Part shown: positions 51,901 through 61,900 of the stretch, one piece after another
Position numbering within the stretch: the stretch's first letter is position 1
Layout of the letters: each line of letters opens with the position of its first letter
Assembly (NCBI GenBank): GCA_020630775.1
Contig: JAHDIN010000001.1
Span: 62,001 to 126,000, forward strand
Source of the DNA: Saprospiraceae bacterium
GTDB lineage: Bacteria > Bacteroidota > Bacteroidia > Chitinophagales > Saprospiraceae
DNA length: 64,000 nt
Direction of reading: 5' to 3'
Translations under genes and position numbers: made by a program
Notes under the pieces: model-generated
What the model was told of the DNA's origin: nothing
Database searches by the model: none
Seen by the model: the letters and a program-made list of their open reading frames with translations, nothing else

Positions 51901-53999
51901 CAGGCGGTAAGTATGGCCACACACAGGTGATCAAAGTAATAGATACAGAAGATCCAGTGGTAAGTGTACCGGATAGTTTATGCTTTGCAGTGACACAAGA
52001 GTGTACAAGTAAAGGGGTAGTACTAACAGGTAGCGCAGAAGATAATGGCGACTGTTCAAGTGATTGGTTAGCATGGCAGATAGTGATAGATGCGTTTGCA
52101 GATTGGACAGAAGACTTTACATATAGCACAGAGCAGCCACAATTAACACCAGCAGGAGAGCCGAATCCATTCCACGTACCAAAGAGTTCAAATGGAGAGG
52201 AGATCAGCATCGTCTTACCTGATGGTATCCAGAGTAGCAAGGTATGGCACAGAGCTGTATGGAGAGCTTATGATGGATGTGGTAACACAAGTAGTGTAAC
52301 GAGATACTTCCAGATTACAGATAAGAAGGCACCAACGCCATACTGCTTGAACTTAAGTACAGCATTAATGTCAAATGGTCAAGTAGAATTATGGGCTATA
52401 GATTTTGATAGAGGAAGTTTTGATAACTGTACAGATAGCGAGAACTTATTATTCACATTTACAGATGTAGCACCACCTGTAAGATGTGATGAGGAATATT
52501 CAAGAGAAGATTGGTATGATGGTACCTTCTGGTACTATGATGCAAGTGAAGCTGTGAATGTAGATCCAGAGGATGACGATGAGGATTGTCCGAACAATGG
52601 CTTTGGAGAGTACCAAGACTTAGGCGACTATGGCGGTGATGTACACAGATGGGAGCCATCAACAAGAAGTTCAGGAAAAGTATTTACAGCTGCAGATGCA
52701 GATGCAAATGGTTTTGTACAAGTACCGATCTATGTATGGGATGAGTGTGGTAACAAAGACTTCTGTTTAGTGAATTTAAGGTTAGTAGACAATGCAGGAG
52801 GCGGAAGTGCAAGAATCACAGGATCGATCAAGACAGAGCAAGGAGAGAGTGTAGAGAATGTGGTGACGCACTTAGATGGGCCGATCAACTTCAGCATGGA
52901 TTACATGACGAATGTAAGTGGCGAGTATGCCTTTGAGAATATGCCGATGTATACAGACTACATGGTAAGTGGTGAGAAGAATGATGACTACTTAAATGGT
53001 GTAAGTACATTGGATATCATCTTAATCCAGAAGCACATCTTAGGAGACGAGTTATTACAGAGTCCTTATCAGATGATAGCAGCGGATGTAAACAATGATA
53101 GAAACATAACAGCACTAGATTTAATAGAATTAAGAAAGCTGATATTAGGCATCAACCAAGCGTTACCAAATAATGGAAGTTGGAAGTTTGTAGATGCAGA
53201 CCAAGAGTTGACAACGATCAATCCATGGTTGTATGATGAGACAAGAATGGTATCAGACTTAGAAGAAGATGCAATAGGGATTGACTTTGTAGGAGTTAAA
53301 GTAGGAGATGTAAACGGAAGTGTCCAATTAGCACAGAGTCAAGAAATAGATAAGAGAAGCGAGAATATCGAGATTGTATTCGAAGATAGAGCTGTAGTGG
53401 AAGGTGAATTAGTAGAGTTAGTATTGAAGACAGAGAGAACAGATGTATATGGTTACCAGTTCACGATGAATACAACAGGCTTAAGTCTAGAGTCAGTGAG
53501 TGGAACAGGAATAGGTGAGGAGCATGTAGCGAGCCATGGCGATAAATTGACGATGAGTTATGGACAATTGAGTCCAATAGCTGAAGGGGAGATGATGGTA
53601 GTAACGATGAAGGCATCAGTTGCAGGTCAGTTAAGTGAAATGATCACATTGAGTAATACAATTACAAGAAGTGAGGCTTATGTAGGCTCAAGCTTAGAAG
53701 AGGTGAATATAGAGTTAAGAGGCGGCGAGCAAGTTGGCGAGTTTGGTTTATATCAGAATGAGCCAAATCCATTTGCAGATCAGACGGTAATAGGATTTGA
53801 TTTACCTGAGGCGGGAAGTGCGAAGATGACGATGTATGATGTAACGGGTAAGATCATAAAAGTGATAGATGGAGATTATGCTAAAGGCTACAACGAGATA
53901 AGAGTAAGCCAAAGCGAGATCAATGCAACAGGCTTAATCTACTACAGATTAGAAACAAACGAACACACTGCAACTCGTCACATGATTGTGATTGAGTAA
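48957..53999 (+). CDS. Giant secreted protein: Ig/HYR-like Cys-rich domains, DxDGDGxxD Ca loops, dockerin-like module, cohesin-like domain, T9SS C-terminal domain; paralog of the 5' edge gene
   Basis: Listed ORF 48933..53999; likely start ATG 48957 (MVYLKKVFYVLALIGMTFALNGQ). DYLNGVSTLDIILIQKHILG...DVNNDRNITALDLIELRKLILG; LYQNEPNPFADQTVIGFDLPEAGSAKMTMYDVTGKIIKV. Confidence 0.92.
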   Translation: MVYLKKVFYVLALIGMTFALNGQCVLIDQSCNSNGPLGPNILPNGSFEDNALGGRFGGFNPNDAGWNFFGAGFGNIFVENGANPFSPCGAFQPQPQNGSNMVKIFGQFTGGFNASGAFSNPVPVTPGRTYVAGIYMQSPSAATCPIDHIGNGSNFAEVHLEWYNADGDCSFTTSQQFRGSWANGGWYDFSTISVAPDDAVSCQVSYFFFQEPGFDGGAIYYDNAYLQERLDGTGAVAPSLACNDAVNITVGSACEAAVTPDFFLENYDDFTNADLTLEVSFTDHAGNVYNLDDLSGAISSSLTYTVTEICSGNSCWGNVTFEDKTEPTVDCEFCPVGGMGDVDGDGVIDYAPECQLMCYELPLFEEGYWDRLRDNLIPEATDDFADDHTSDNCEEYNEFDISYYDVYAKNGCDGDILQRTFTLTYTKPDGTIGYASCTREYFFTPLDLSRVIEAPFVEFGSLCIPTPVEDTLLLPKKVVEIPTCNVDISPEGIQAFFDISGTEDQDTDDDGDDPPLDVDCVVENNEGTWFAYPHFYIEGRNPTGPHAQAVTSEICNMIVGYTDLETEACAPGCMGNMKVVRTWTILDWCAGDFITYDQVIKLVDDIAPDLSINDVFMSVDPWKCSVDVPVPTPEHLSDNCDDNLTVEVVGIEGGLNVVGGVIRDVPVGTTTVTVQTADCCGNVTKATFTITVEDLTPPVPVVKQNVVTTLTNLGNPVDGDANGIGKIFATDIDNGSYDGCTNVTIEIRRPSDDYCEAQDTLWGDHVVFCCADLGEKEVMFRVTDVAGNENISWATVLVESKVGTSVFCPESMVVTCDMDLFNFDMTGFVDVYGPCGRIDIDIDTQDVRDRTEPRDKPATTPPLYDVDGDGLPDLVPEFNTSCGFGAIRRQFRSDGATICEQWFVVEPIDAFDASTIRFPGDVEVDCDDYDTGEPTWEAPVCNLVGMAMESDTFLFEDGACFKILNHWSVIDWCVFNPDDPFAGGKYGHTQVIKVIDTEDPVVSVPDSLCFAVTQECTSKGVVLTGSAEDNGDCSSDWLAWQIVIDAFADWTEDFTYSTEQPQLTPAGEPNPFHVPKSSNGEEISIVLPDGIQSSKVWHRAVWRAYDGCGNTSSVTRYFQITDKKAPTPYCLNLSTALMSNGQVELWAIDFDRGSFDNCTDSENLLFTFTDVAPPVRCDEEYSREDWYDGTFWYYDASEAVNVDPEDDDEDCPNNGFGEYQDLGDYGGDVHRWEPSTRSSGKVFTAADADANGFVQVPIYVWDECGNKDFCLVNLRLVDNAGGGSARITGSIKTEQGESVENVVTHLDGPINFSMDYMTNVSGEYAFENMPMYTDYMVSGEKNDDYLNGVSTLDIILIQKHILGDELLQSPYQMIAADVNNDRNITALDLIELRKLILGINQALPNNGSWKFVDADQELTTINPWLYDETRMVSDLEEDAIGIDFVGVKVGDVNGSVQLAQSQEIDKRSENIEIVFEDRAVVEGELVELVLKTERTDVYGYQFTMNTTGLSLESVSGTGIGEEHVASHGDKLTMSYGQLSPIAEGEMMVVTMKASVAGQLSEMITLSNTITRSEAYVGSSLEEVNIELRGGEQVGEFGLYQNEPNPFADQTVIGFDLPEAGSAKMTMYDVTGKIIKVIDGDYAKGYNEIRVSQSEINATGLIYYRLETNEHTATRHMIVIE

Positions 54000-54020
54000 G
54001 CATTTTGGTTTATTATCTAT

Positions 54021-54052
54021 AAAGCCAGTCTTGAAAAAGACTGGCTTTTTTT
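54021..54052 (+). terminator. Rho-independent terminator
   Basis: AAAGCCAGTCTT/AAGACTGGCTTT stem followed by T run. Confidence 0.88.
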
Positions 54053-54192
54053 ATGTTGCATACTATTTGATCAATAAACGCAGTATATAATTCGCCACTT
54101 CTTCGGCTGAAAGCCTTTCCAAAGCCACTAGCCTTGCTAAACCTTTGCCCTAACTTGATTAGATCTAAAAACTCCGAATCGATATTTCAAAA

Positions 54193-54933
54193 TCAACTAG
54201 TTTTGGAACCAACAGTAATAACAGATAGACCAATTTTATTCATTGCTATTTTATCAATTGTCTTAGCTACGAATAATAAATTATCATAAATCTTCATCTG
54301 TTTGATAGGAATTGTTTTTTTTCGAAGAATTCTACCAGATACAAACCAGCCAAGCATACCAAAGGCGTTGAAGTATTGATTATGCTCAATTTTTAATTCG
54401 TTGTTTACGAATAATTTATTTAGGCTTTTTGATGTGTATCTACGATAGTGTTCCAAAGCTTTGTCAAATGAATTATATAGTATCTGATAAGCAGGAACGA
54501 GTATTATGAGTTTACCAGATGGCTTTAATAGTTTTTTTGCATTCTTTATAGCTAAGTTGTCATCAAGTATATGTTCAACAACATTCAGTGCGAATATTGT
54601 ATCGTATTTATTGAATAACTTCTGATGTTTTTGATCAAAGTCCTCATCTGTAAGATCGAGTTTTAGAACAGAGTCATGCTCTAATTGAAATTTATCACGA
54701 AGTTCATTTACATAATTATCTCTTATGTCACTAAGTGTTATGTCTTTATTGTCTGATATGAAATGACTAGAAATATTCCCTATCCCCGAGCCGATTTCTA
54801 ATATTTTGCCTTTGCAGAATGACGAGATTGTTTTGTACATCCACGCGTTAAAATTTACTGCAATGGAAACAGCTTCTAAAGTTTCAATTCCGATTTCGTC
54901 GATTTCTGGGAAAGAAAAATTGTCAGGATTCAT
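54193..54933 (-). CDS. Class I SAM-dependent methyltransferase
   Basis: [58 protein letters not shown]. Confidence 0.9.
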   Translation of the reverse strand: MNPDNFSFPEIDEIGIETLEAVSIAVNFNAWMYKTISSFCKGKILEIGSGIGNISSHFISDNKDITLSDIRDNYVNELRDKFQLEHDSVLKLDLTDEDFDQKHQKLFNKYDTIFALNVVEHILDDNLAIKNAKKLLKPSGKLIILVPAYQILYNSFDKALEHYRRYTSKSLNKLFVNNELKIEHNQYFNAFGMLGWFVSGRILRKKTIPIKQMKIYDNLLFVAKTIDKIAMNKIGLSVITVGSKTS

Positions 54934-55631
54934 TTGAATAAATTGTAGCGAACAATACAGTATAATGCTCTAAAACCATCTTTCCAGTTAATTTTCTTTC
55001 CTTCCTCATATGTACGGCCATAATAGGATATACCTACTTCATATATTCTTATAGATTTAATCTTAGAGATTTTAGCTGTAATCTCTGGCTCTATACCGAA
55101 TCGCTTTTCCTTTATTGATATTGATTTTATTATTTCTGACTTGAACATTTTATAACATGTTTCCATATCCGTAAGATTTAGATTAGAGAACATGTTAGAA
55201 AGTGCAGTTAGAATTTTATTACCGATAGTATGCCAAAAGAATAAGATTCTATGCGGTTTGCCTCCTTGAAATCTACTACCATAGACTACATCAGCAAATC
55301 CGTCAATTATCGGCTTTAGAAGTAAATTATATTCATTAGGGTCATATTCTAAATCGGCATCTTGAATGATGACTAGATCGCCTGTTGCTTTCTGTATACC
55401 GGTATTTATAGCAGCGCCTTTTCCAGCATTCTTTTCATGTTGGTAGAACACTACTTTATTATTAGCCTCAAGAGTTCGAGCAATTTGAGCTGTAGAGTCA
55501 GTTGAGCAATCATCAATGATAATTATTTCTTTTTCAATTTGATTGAGTAGTTCTACATTTAAAACTCTGTTTACAATATCTGACAAAGTTTTCTCTTCAT
55601 TATAGGCAGGGATGAGGATTGATAATTTCAA
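54930..55631 (-). CDS. Family 2 glycosyltransferase, polyprenyl-phosphate mannose synthase (DPM1)-like
   Basis: [74 protein letters not shown]. Confidence 0.9.
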   Translation of the reverse strand: MKLSILIPAYNEEKTLSDIVNRVLNVELLNQIEKEIIIIDDCSTDSTAQIARTLEANNKVVFYQHEKNAGKGAAINTGIQKATGDLVIIQDADLEYDPNEYNLLLKPIIDGFADVVYGSRFQGGKPHRILFFWHTIGNKILTALSNMFSNLNLTDMETCYKMFKSEIIKSISIKEKRFGIEPEITAKISKIKSIRIYEVGISYYGRTYEEGKKINWKDGFRALYCIVRYNLFK

Positions 55632-55636
55632 GAGGT

Positions 55637-57691
55637 TTAATTTGTTTGAAGTATCTGATTAGTTATATCTGCAGGGCCCTTATACCCAAGCTGGTTAGAT
55701 ATATTAAGCTCTCTTTTAGCTTCGTTATATCTTCCTAGTGAAAACAAAACTTTAGCTTTTTCAAAATAGTAAATTCCATTACGCTGCATTTGAATAGCTC
55801 TATTTAGCGCTTCTAGTGCTTCATTGTATTGTTTGAAATAGTTATGAATCCGTCCCTTTTCATACCACATATCAGATCTATTATATGGTTTGTAAGCCAA
55901 ATACTTATTAATGTCTTTTAAAGCAGCAGAAAAATTTGATTGCATGTTATAAATGACAGACCTATTCAAATATATATTAGCCCAAGTTTGATCTATGTTT
56001 TCTGCCTCATTCAATACTTGTAATGATTTATTGAAGTCTCCAAGCTTGGCATAAGTAGCCCCTAAATTTACACGGTATTCTACATCCCTTGGTTTTAGAG
56101 TGATAGCTTGATTGTAGTTATCCAAGGCTTTTAGCAATGAGTCTCTTTGGTCAAAGTTGAAATACAACCTTGCTCTAGAATTATAGGGTTCCGGCTTATT
56201 GGGTTTAAGTCTGATGACTTGAGAATAATCATCTAAAGCAGCTACAACATATTTATTACTCTCTTGTCTTAAACGTTGAGCCTCTTGTGGGTTTGAATTC
56301 TGAATTTTATTTGCTTTTCTTAATAGCTCTTGACTATAGTCCCTTCTATAATTAGCTCTATTCCCAAATGGTAGTGTCGTTCTGTCGTAGTATTTAAGTA
56401 CATGACTCCAAAGGGTATCGCTATTTTTCCAAACTTTATTTTGATTGAAATTTTGAAACGCATATAAGGCAAATAAACAGCCTAAGCAGATATATAGAGG
56501 TAGTTTAAAATTTGGCTTTTTATTGATGATTTTATTTATATAAAAACTGTAAATGAAGAATAATCCAAAGTAGGCTATGTAAGTAAATCTATCAGCTAAG
56601 AACCCTTGTCCAGCACCTAATATTTGAAGCAGTAAAAAGACGTTGCTAAAGAAAAATGCTATACCAAAGAACATCACTTTTCTTTTCTTCATATAACTCC
56701 ACCAAAGTAAACCACCAGTTGCAAAGAACGATAGTAATGAAGCATACATATACCAAGGCAGACTGGAAGGATATGGATATAATGGTGACAATCTGAAAGG
56801 TATTAATGACTTAACATAGTATATAGCTAATTGGTAGCCGCCAATAAATATTCTTGAGATTCCATGATATTCTTGTTGTTCTATCGACCCTTGTTTGCTC
56901 AAGAAATAAATATTGACAAGACCTATTGTTAAGGAGCCTAATAGAAATGGAGCCTTTGAAATAATACTTTTAAAAGTAATTTTCGAACTCCTACTCAAAT
57001 AGTAGTCAACCAATATCATAGATATTGGTAAGAAAACAGCCTGAATTTTAGATAACAAAGAGAATAGAAAACAAATGGAAATAATAATCCACTTTTTCTT
57101 ATTGAATCCTTCTTGCTTCCCTTTTATATAAAAGTATAAAGCCGCCATATAGTAGGCTCCAAATAAAACATCCTTTCTTTCTGTGACCCAGGCCACTGAC
57201 TCAACCCTCATAGGTTGTATGCCAAATAACATGGCTAAGATTATAGCCCCTAAAAGACCAAGCCTTAATCTATAACCTATTAGAAATACAAAAGCAGTTG
57301 TTATTAAATGAAGAAGGATATTATGAAGATGCCAATACTGAGGTTTTTCAAAGCCAAAGATTAATTTATCAACGGCAAAACTAAAAACGGTCAAAGGATT
57401 ATATCCTCCAATCACATCAGACTTGAAAATTTTACTTGTATTAGACCAGAAATTCTCTTTCTGTATGGTAGATACTAACTCATTTTCTAAAAAGTTCTTG
57501 TCATCATCCCAGTTGACAAATTCATTCTGCAAACTTGGAATATAGGTGCAAAAGGTAATGATTAGAATTAAGCCTAAAGCTAAAAACTTAGGTCCTTTTG
57601 GCTGAGGTTTCGCAGGAATTGAGCTTTTAGTATTCTTCAGCTTTTCGCTTGCTTTATGCTTCTTTTTTATTTTGTTCTTTTTCTTAGCCAT
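55637..57691 (-). CDS. TMTC-like GT-C glycosyltransferase: polytopic membrane domain with C-terminal TPR repeats
   Basis: [15 protein letters not shown] (GT-C acidic loop), [49 protein letters not shown], many TMs, then TPRs. Confidence 0.8.
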   Translation of the reverse strand: MAKKKNKIKKKHKASEKLKNTKSSIPAKPQPKGPKFLALGLILIITFCTYIPSLQNEFVNWDDDKNFLENELVSTIQKENFWSNTSKIFKSDVIGGYNPLTVFSFAVDKLIFGFEKPQYWHLHNILLHLITTAFVFLIGYRLRLGLLGAIILAMLFGIQPMRVESVAWVTERKDVLFGAYYMAALYFYIKGKQEGFNKKKWIIISICFLFSLLSKIQAVFLPISMILVDYYLSRSSKITFKSIISKAPFLLGSLTIGLVNIYFLSKQGSIEQQEYHGISRIFIGGYQLAIYYVKSLIPFRLSPLYPYPSSLPWYMYASLLSFFATGGLLWWSYMKKRKVMFFGIAFFFSNVFLLLQILGAGQGFLADRFTYIAYFGLFFIYSFYINKIINKKPNFKLPLYICLGCLFALYAFQNFNQNKVWKNSDTLWSHVLKYYDRTTLPFGNRANYRRDYSQELLRKANKIQNSNPQEAQRLRQESNKYVVAALDDYSQVIRLKPNKPEPYNSRARLYFNFDQRDSLLKALDNYNQAITLKPRDVEYRVNLGATYAKLGDFNKSLQVLNEAENIDQTWANIYLNRSVIYNMQSNFSAALKDINKYLAYKPYNRSDMWYEKGRIHNYFKQYNEALEALNRAIQMQRNGIYYFEKAKVLFSLGRYNEAKRELNISNQLGYKGPADITNQILQTN

Positions 57692-57764
57692 TTAATTTAT
57701 TTAGCTAAAAACATATAAAACAAAAATAAATATATTGTACGTTGATTTTTAATAATATTTAAGC

Positions 57765-57801
57765 AAAAAAAAAAGCTCCCGTCAATTTGACGAGAGCTTT
57801 T
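57765..57801 (-). terminator. Rho-independent terminator
   Basis: AAAAGCTC(CCGTCAATTTGACGA)GAGCTTTT stem; minus strand followed by T10. Confidence 0.88.
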
Positions 57802-57822
57802 TATTTTGAAGAACTTAAAATT

Positions 57823-58278
57823 TTAAGCTCCTACTTTTTTCTTACTTGCACAACATTTTTTACCTGATTTTGCGCATTTTTTTGTTTCACTTGAAGAAGT
57901 TTTAACAACTTTTGCCTCCTTGTTCATAGCATCAGAAGGAGAAACATTAACGAATGAAGCAGACTTGACGTCATAAAGTACTTCGTCTTTTGAAACTTTA
58001 CCTGACTTAGAACAAACAGATTTCTTGTAGAAACTGATTTTTCCAGACTTTGAGCAAACAGACTTCTCAATGTTTTCATCATTGTCAGCAGCTAATTCAG
58101 CAGTTGCTAAAGCAGAAGCTACACTTGTAGTAGATCCTTCTTCCATGATGATACAAGTAACACCAGCTTTTTTGCAAGCCGCTGCTTGATCTTTAGTGCA
58201 TACTTTCGAGCATGACTTCTGAGCTGAGATTCCACCTGCAAAAAGTACAAAAGTGAAAAGGAATAATAATTTTCTCAT
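57823..58278 (-). CDS. Small secreted Cys/Lys/Ser-rich protein
   Basis: Signal peptide MRKLLFLFTFVLFAGGISAQ; CSKVCTKDQAAACKKAGVTC; two copies of KSVCSKSGK; KKCAKSGKKCCASKKK. Confidence 0.75.
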   Translation of the reverse strand: MRKLLFLFTFVLFAGGISAQKSCSKVCTKDQAAACKKAGVTCIIMEEGSTTSVASALATAELAADNDENIEKSVCSKSGKISFYKKSVCSKSGKVSKDEVLYDVKSASFVNVSPSDAMNKEAKVVKTSSSETKKCAKSGKKCCASKKKVGA

Positions 58279-58456
58279 TATTGTTTATTATTTAGATAAT
58301 TAGTAATTGCGATTCACGCATTAATTATAACATCAATAAGAACTATTTCGTATTTCTAATTGACATATTAACATAAATTTATTAAAAATAGAGTCATCAA
58401 TCAAAAAAAATAGCATATGAGCTTATTACATTTGCTCATATAAGTCATTTTTATAT

Positions 58457-58933
58457 ATGAGACTACTTTTTAATTATAACATAGTAACAGGATTACTGCT
58501 TTTCATGTTTTCTTTGAATAGCTGTAAATCTACCCATCAGTCGCCATACGACTTTAAAGGTGAAAAGATCATTTTTGGAAGTGGTGGTGGGTTTTCTGGT
58601 AAAGTAACCGAATACACTTTACTATCTAATGGTGAATTTTATAAAGGCACCAATACAGATCAAGTGTATGCATTTAAGCATAAACAAAATGCTAGAGTTG
58701 AACAGATTTTTAATTCCTACAAAGAATTAAATTTTGGAAATTTGGATATTAATCGATCAGGCAATATCTATAATTTTATCGTTAGGTATAAAGAAGGGGA
58801 AGCTTCACACAAGATTCAATGGGGAGATTACGATACTGAAGTTCCTGAATCACTCAGGATATATTTTAAGAATCTAATGGCATTTGCAAAAGAAATGAAT
58901 AAAAGTGCCAATAATAATATGCCAGTTAAATAG
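58457..58933 (+). CDS. Lipoprotein, unknown function
   Basis: Lipobox-like LLFMFSLNSCKS; 5-nt gap to the M4 protease gene. Confidence 0.7.
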   Translation: MRLLFNYNIVTGLLLFMFSLNSCKSTHQSPYDFKGEKIIFGSGGGFSGKVTEYTLLSNGEFYKGTNTDQVYAFKHKQNARVEQIFNSYKELNFGNLDINRSGNIYNFIVRYKEGEASHKIQWGDYDTEVPESLRIYFKNLMAFAKEMNKSANNNMPVK

Positions 58934-58938
58934 ACACT

Positions 58939-61900
58939 ATGAAGAATATATTGACCATTTCTTTAATATGCTTAAGCTTTATGCTTCATGGACAAAAAGA
59001 AAAGCATATCAATCCACTTTTAGAAAATATTGATATTAAACCAATTATAGTGACTCAAGATTTAAGAGTCAAAAACATGGAAGCAACTAAAGGTTTTGAT
59101 ATCAATATGTTCCAGAAACCTGATATATCAAAACTGAACGGATTAAATATTGATGTAAAGGCGTCTGAAGATGGAATTTTATCTTGGTTTACTGCTGATG
59201 TCTCTCAAAATAAAAGTGCTTCGATGAAAGCCAAAGTTGATAATTGGTTTTCAAGTCTTTCTAAAAAATTGAATATAGACTTAGAAAAAGAATCATTTCA
59301 AATAAAAAATGTCTCCATTGATAAAAATGGAAACAAACACATCAAAGTCCAACAATATCATAATGGAATAAAGGTATTAGGTGGAGAGATAATATTACAT
59401 ACTAAAGAAGAAGAGATTTATTTGCAAAATGGTAGATACATACCATCTGAATCTTTTATTAAAGAGAATGATCAGCCAATATCTGAAGACAGAGTTCTTG
59501 AAAACATTAAATCTACTTTATCAAATTTCGATGAGCAATGGAATACCTTGAATAAATTGGAGTATACCTTTAATGCTGATCAGATTTCAAAGGAATTGGT
59601 TTATACAAAAATCAATAGTGAATATAAAAAAGCATATCACATAGAGATCTATCCTAACCTAGGCGAACATTTGACTTACATTATTGATGCAGTAACTGGA
59701 AAGACAATAAAAGAATATTCTACTGTATGTAGATTTCATAATCATGACAATGAAGGATTTGCTCCATCTACCGATAATAGTAATAAACATCATGACCATT
59801 CACAATGTAAACATAATACAGCTCTTGATGGATTAGCAGAAGCAGATGCATTCGATTTGCTCAATCAAGTGCGTAGAATTAATACTTACGATGTATCCGA
59901 TAACTTCTTTTTAATTGATGCATCTAGAACAATGTTTAATCAATCAAATTCTAACATGCCGGATAATCCGAGTGGTGTAATTTGGACGATTGACATGAAT
60001 AATGCCTCACCAATTAATAATGATGCAGATTATTTTCATGTTGTCTCTCAAGATAATACTTGGGGTGAATCACGAGAAGGTGTATCCGCTCATTATAATG
60101 CAGGCGAAGCTTATGAGTATTTTAAAAATGTTCATGGTAGAGAATCTATAAGTGGTAATGGGCAGAATATTATATCATTTGTTAATGTTGCCAACGAAGA
60201 TGGTACTTCAATGGGAAATGCCTTTTGGAATGGTTTGGGAATATTTTATGGTAATGGTGATTCAGATTTTCTGCCGTTAGGAAGAGGCTTAGATGTTGCA
60301 GGTCATGAGATTTCTCATGGTGTTATTCAGGCAACAGGAAACATGGAGTATTTTGGTGAACCAGGTGCTCTAAATGAATCTTTTGCAGATATTTTTGGTG
60401 CTATGATTGATAGGGAAGATTGGTTAATCGGGGAAGATGTATTAAGATCTGGAAGTGCATTAAGAAGTATGCAAGACCCGCATAATGGAGCAGCAACTGG
60501 TGATATAAGAGGTGGTTGGCAACCAAAACATTATAATGAAAGGTATACAGGCTCCGAAGATAACGGGGGTGTTCATATAAATAGTGGTATCCCTAATCAT
60601 GCCTTTTATCTTTTTGCGACCAATACTTCCAAAGAAATTGCGGAAAGAACTTACTATCACGCACTTATTAATTACATGACGAGGTCGTCTAATTTTACAG
60701 ATTGCCGTAACGCGATAATTCAGTCTTCTCAGGATCTTTATGGGAATAATCCTTCAGTAGCACAAGCAGCTGCATCAGCATTTGATCAAGTAGGTATTAC
60801 TGGAAATGGTGGCGGAGGAACAAATCTTCAAAACTTAGAAACCAATCCAGGGGATGATCTTCTATTATTTGCGGATCCAGATTTATCAAATCTATTTCTT
60901 ATAAATATCACTACAGCAAGTGTAGTTTTTAATCCTTTGACAACTACAGATATACATTCTAAACCTTCGGTTACTGATGATGGAAGTGCTATTGTATTTA
61001 TTGGTGCAGATCGAAGAGCTTATGTCATTAATATTGACTGGTCTGTGGATCCCCCAGTTATGCAAGAGCGCGTATTAATTGATCAACCGATCTGGGATAA
61101 TATTATTGTATCTAAAGATGGATCCAGAATTGCTGGAACCTTCAGCTTACAAAACCCTGAAGATAATCCTCAAAATAGAACTATCTGGGTATATGATTTT
61201 GCTACTGATTCAGAACAAGAATTCGTTTTGTTCAATCCTACTTTTACAGAAGGTCTTTCTACTGGAAATGTACTCTATCCAGATGCAATGGAGTTTGATG
61301 CTTCAGGAAATTATGTAATGTATGATGCCTTAAATAGAATTAATGGATCTACTGGAGGGGAGATCGAGTATTGGGATGTTGGATTCCTTGAAGTGTGGAA
61401 TCAAAATGCAAATACATGGTCTTTAGGCAAAATTGAAAAACTGTTTGGATCACTTCCAGAGGGCATAAGTGTCGGCAATCCTACATTTTCTAAAAATTCA
61501 CCATTCATTATTGCCTTAGATTATATTGAAGAAAATAATAACCAAATTTTAGGTGTAAATATTGAAACTGGAGATATAGGTGAGATATTCGAAAATATAG
61601 GACTCGGCTATCCAGCTTATTCAAAAGATGATCAGTTTTTAATTTATGATTACAATGTATTCAGTCCAACAGAATTAGGAATATTACAATTGGATCAGAC
61701 AAAAATTGGGCGAGTTCCGAACTCTGATAATTTTTTCTTTTCAAATTCTCAGCCTTCAAAATGGGGGGTTTGGTTTAGTAATGGAAATAGAGTTCTTACA
61801 AGCTCAGAGGAAGTTCAACTTAATGAATCTGAATGGAGAATAACACCTAATCCAGCATCTGATATTATTCATTTAATTAATGGAGACAATAGCTTTTCGG

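Noticed and set aside
50419-52665. Several long minus-strand ORFs (50419-50709, 50747-51127, 51248-51592, 51740-52240, 52459-52665)
   Set aside because: Antisense to the giant gene and explained by its A-ending codon bias; low-complexity translations with no recognisable domains
54053-54192. Minus-strand stretch encoding fragments DSEFLDLIKLGQRFSKASGFGKAFSRRSGE and GLSAEEVANYILRLLIK in different frames, possibly a decayed gene
   Set aside because: Too short, frame-shifted and partly overlapping the terminator; no identifiable parent family
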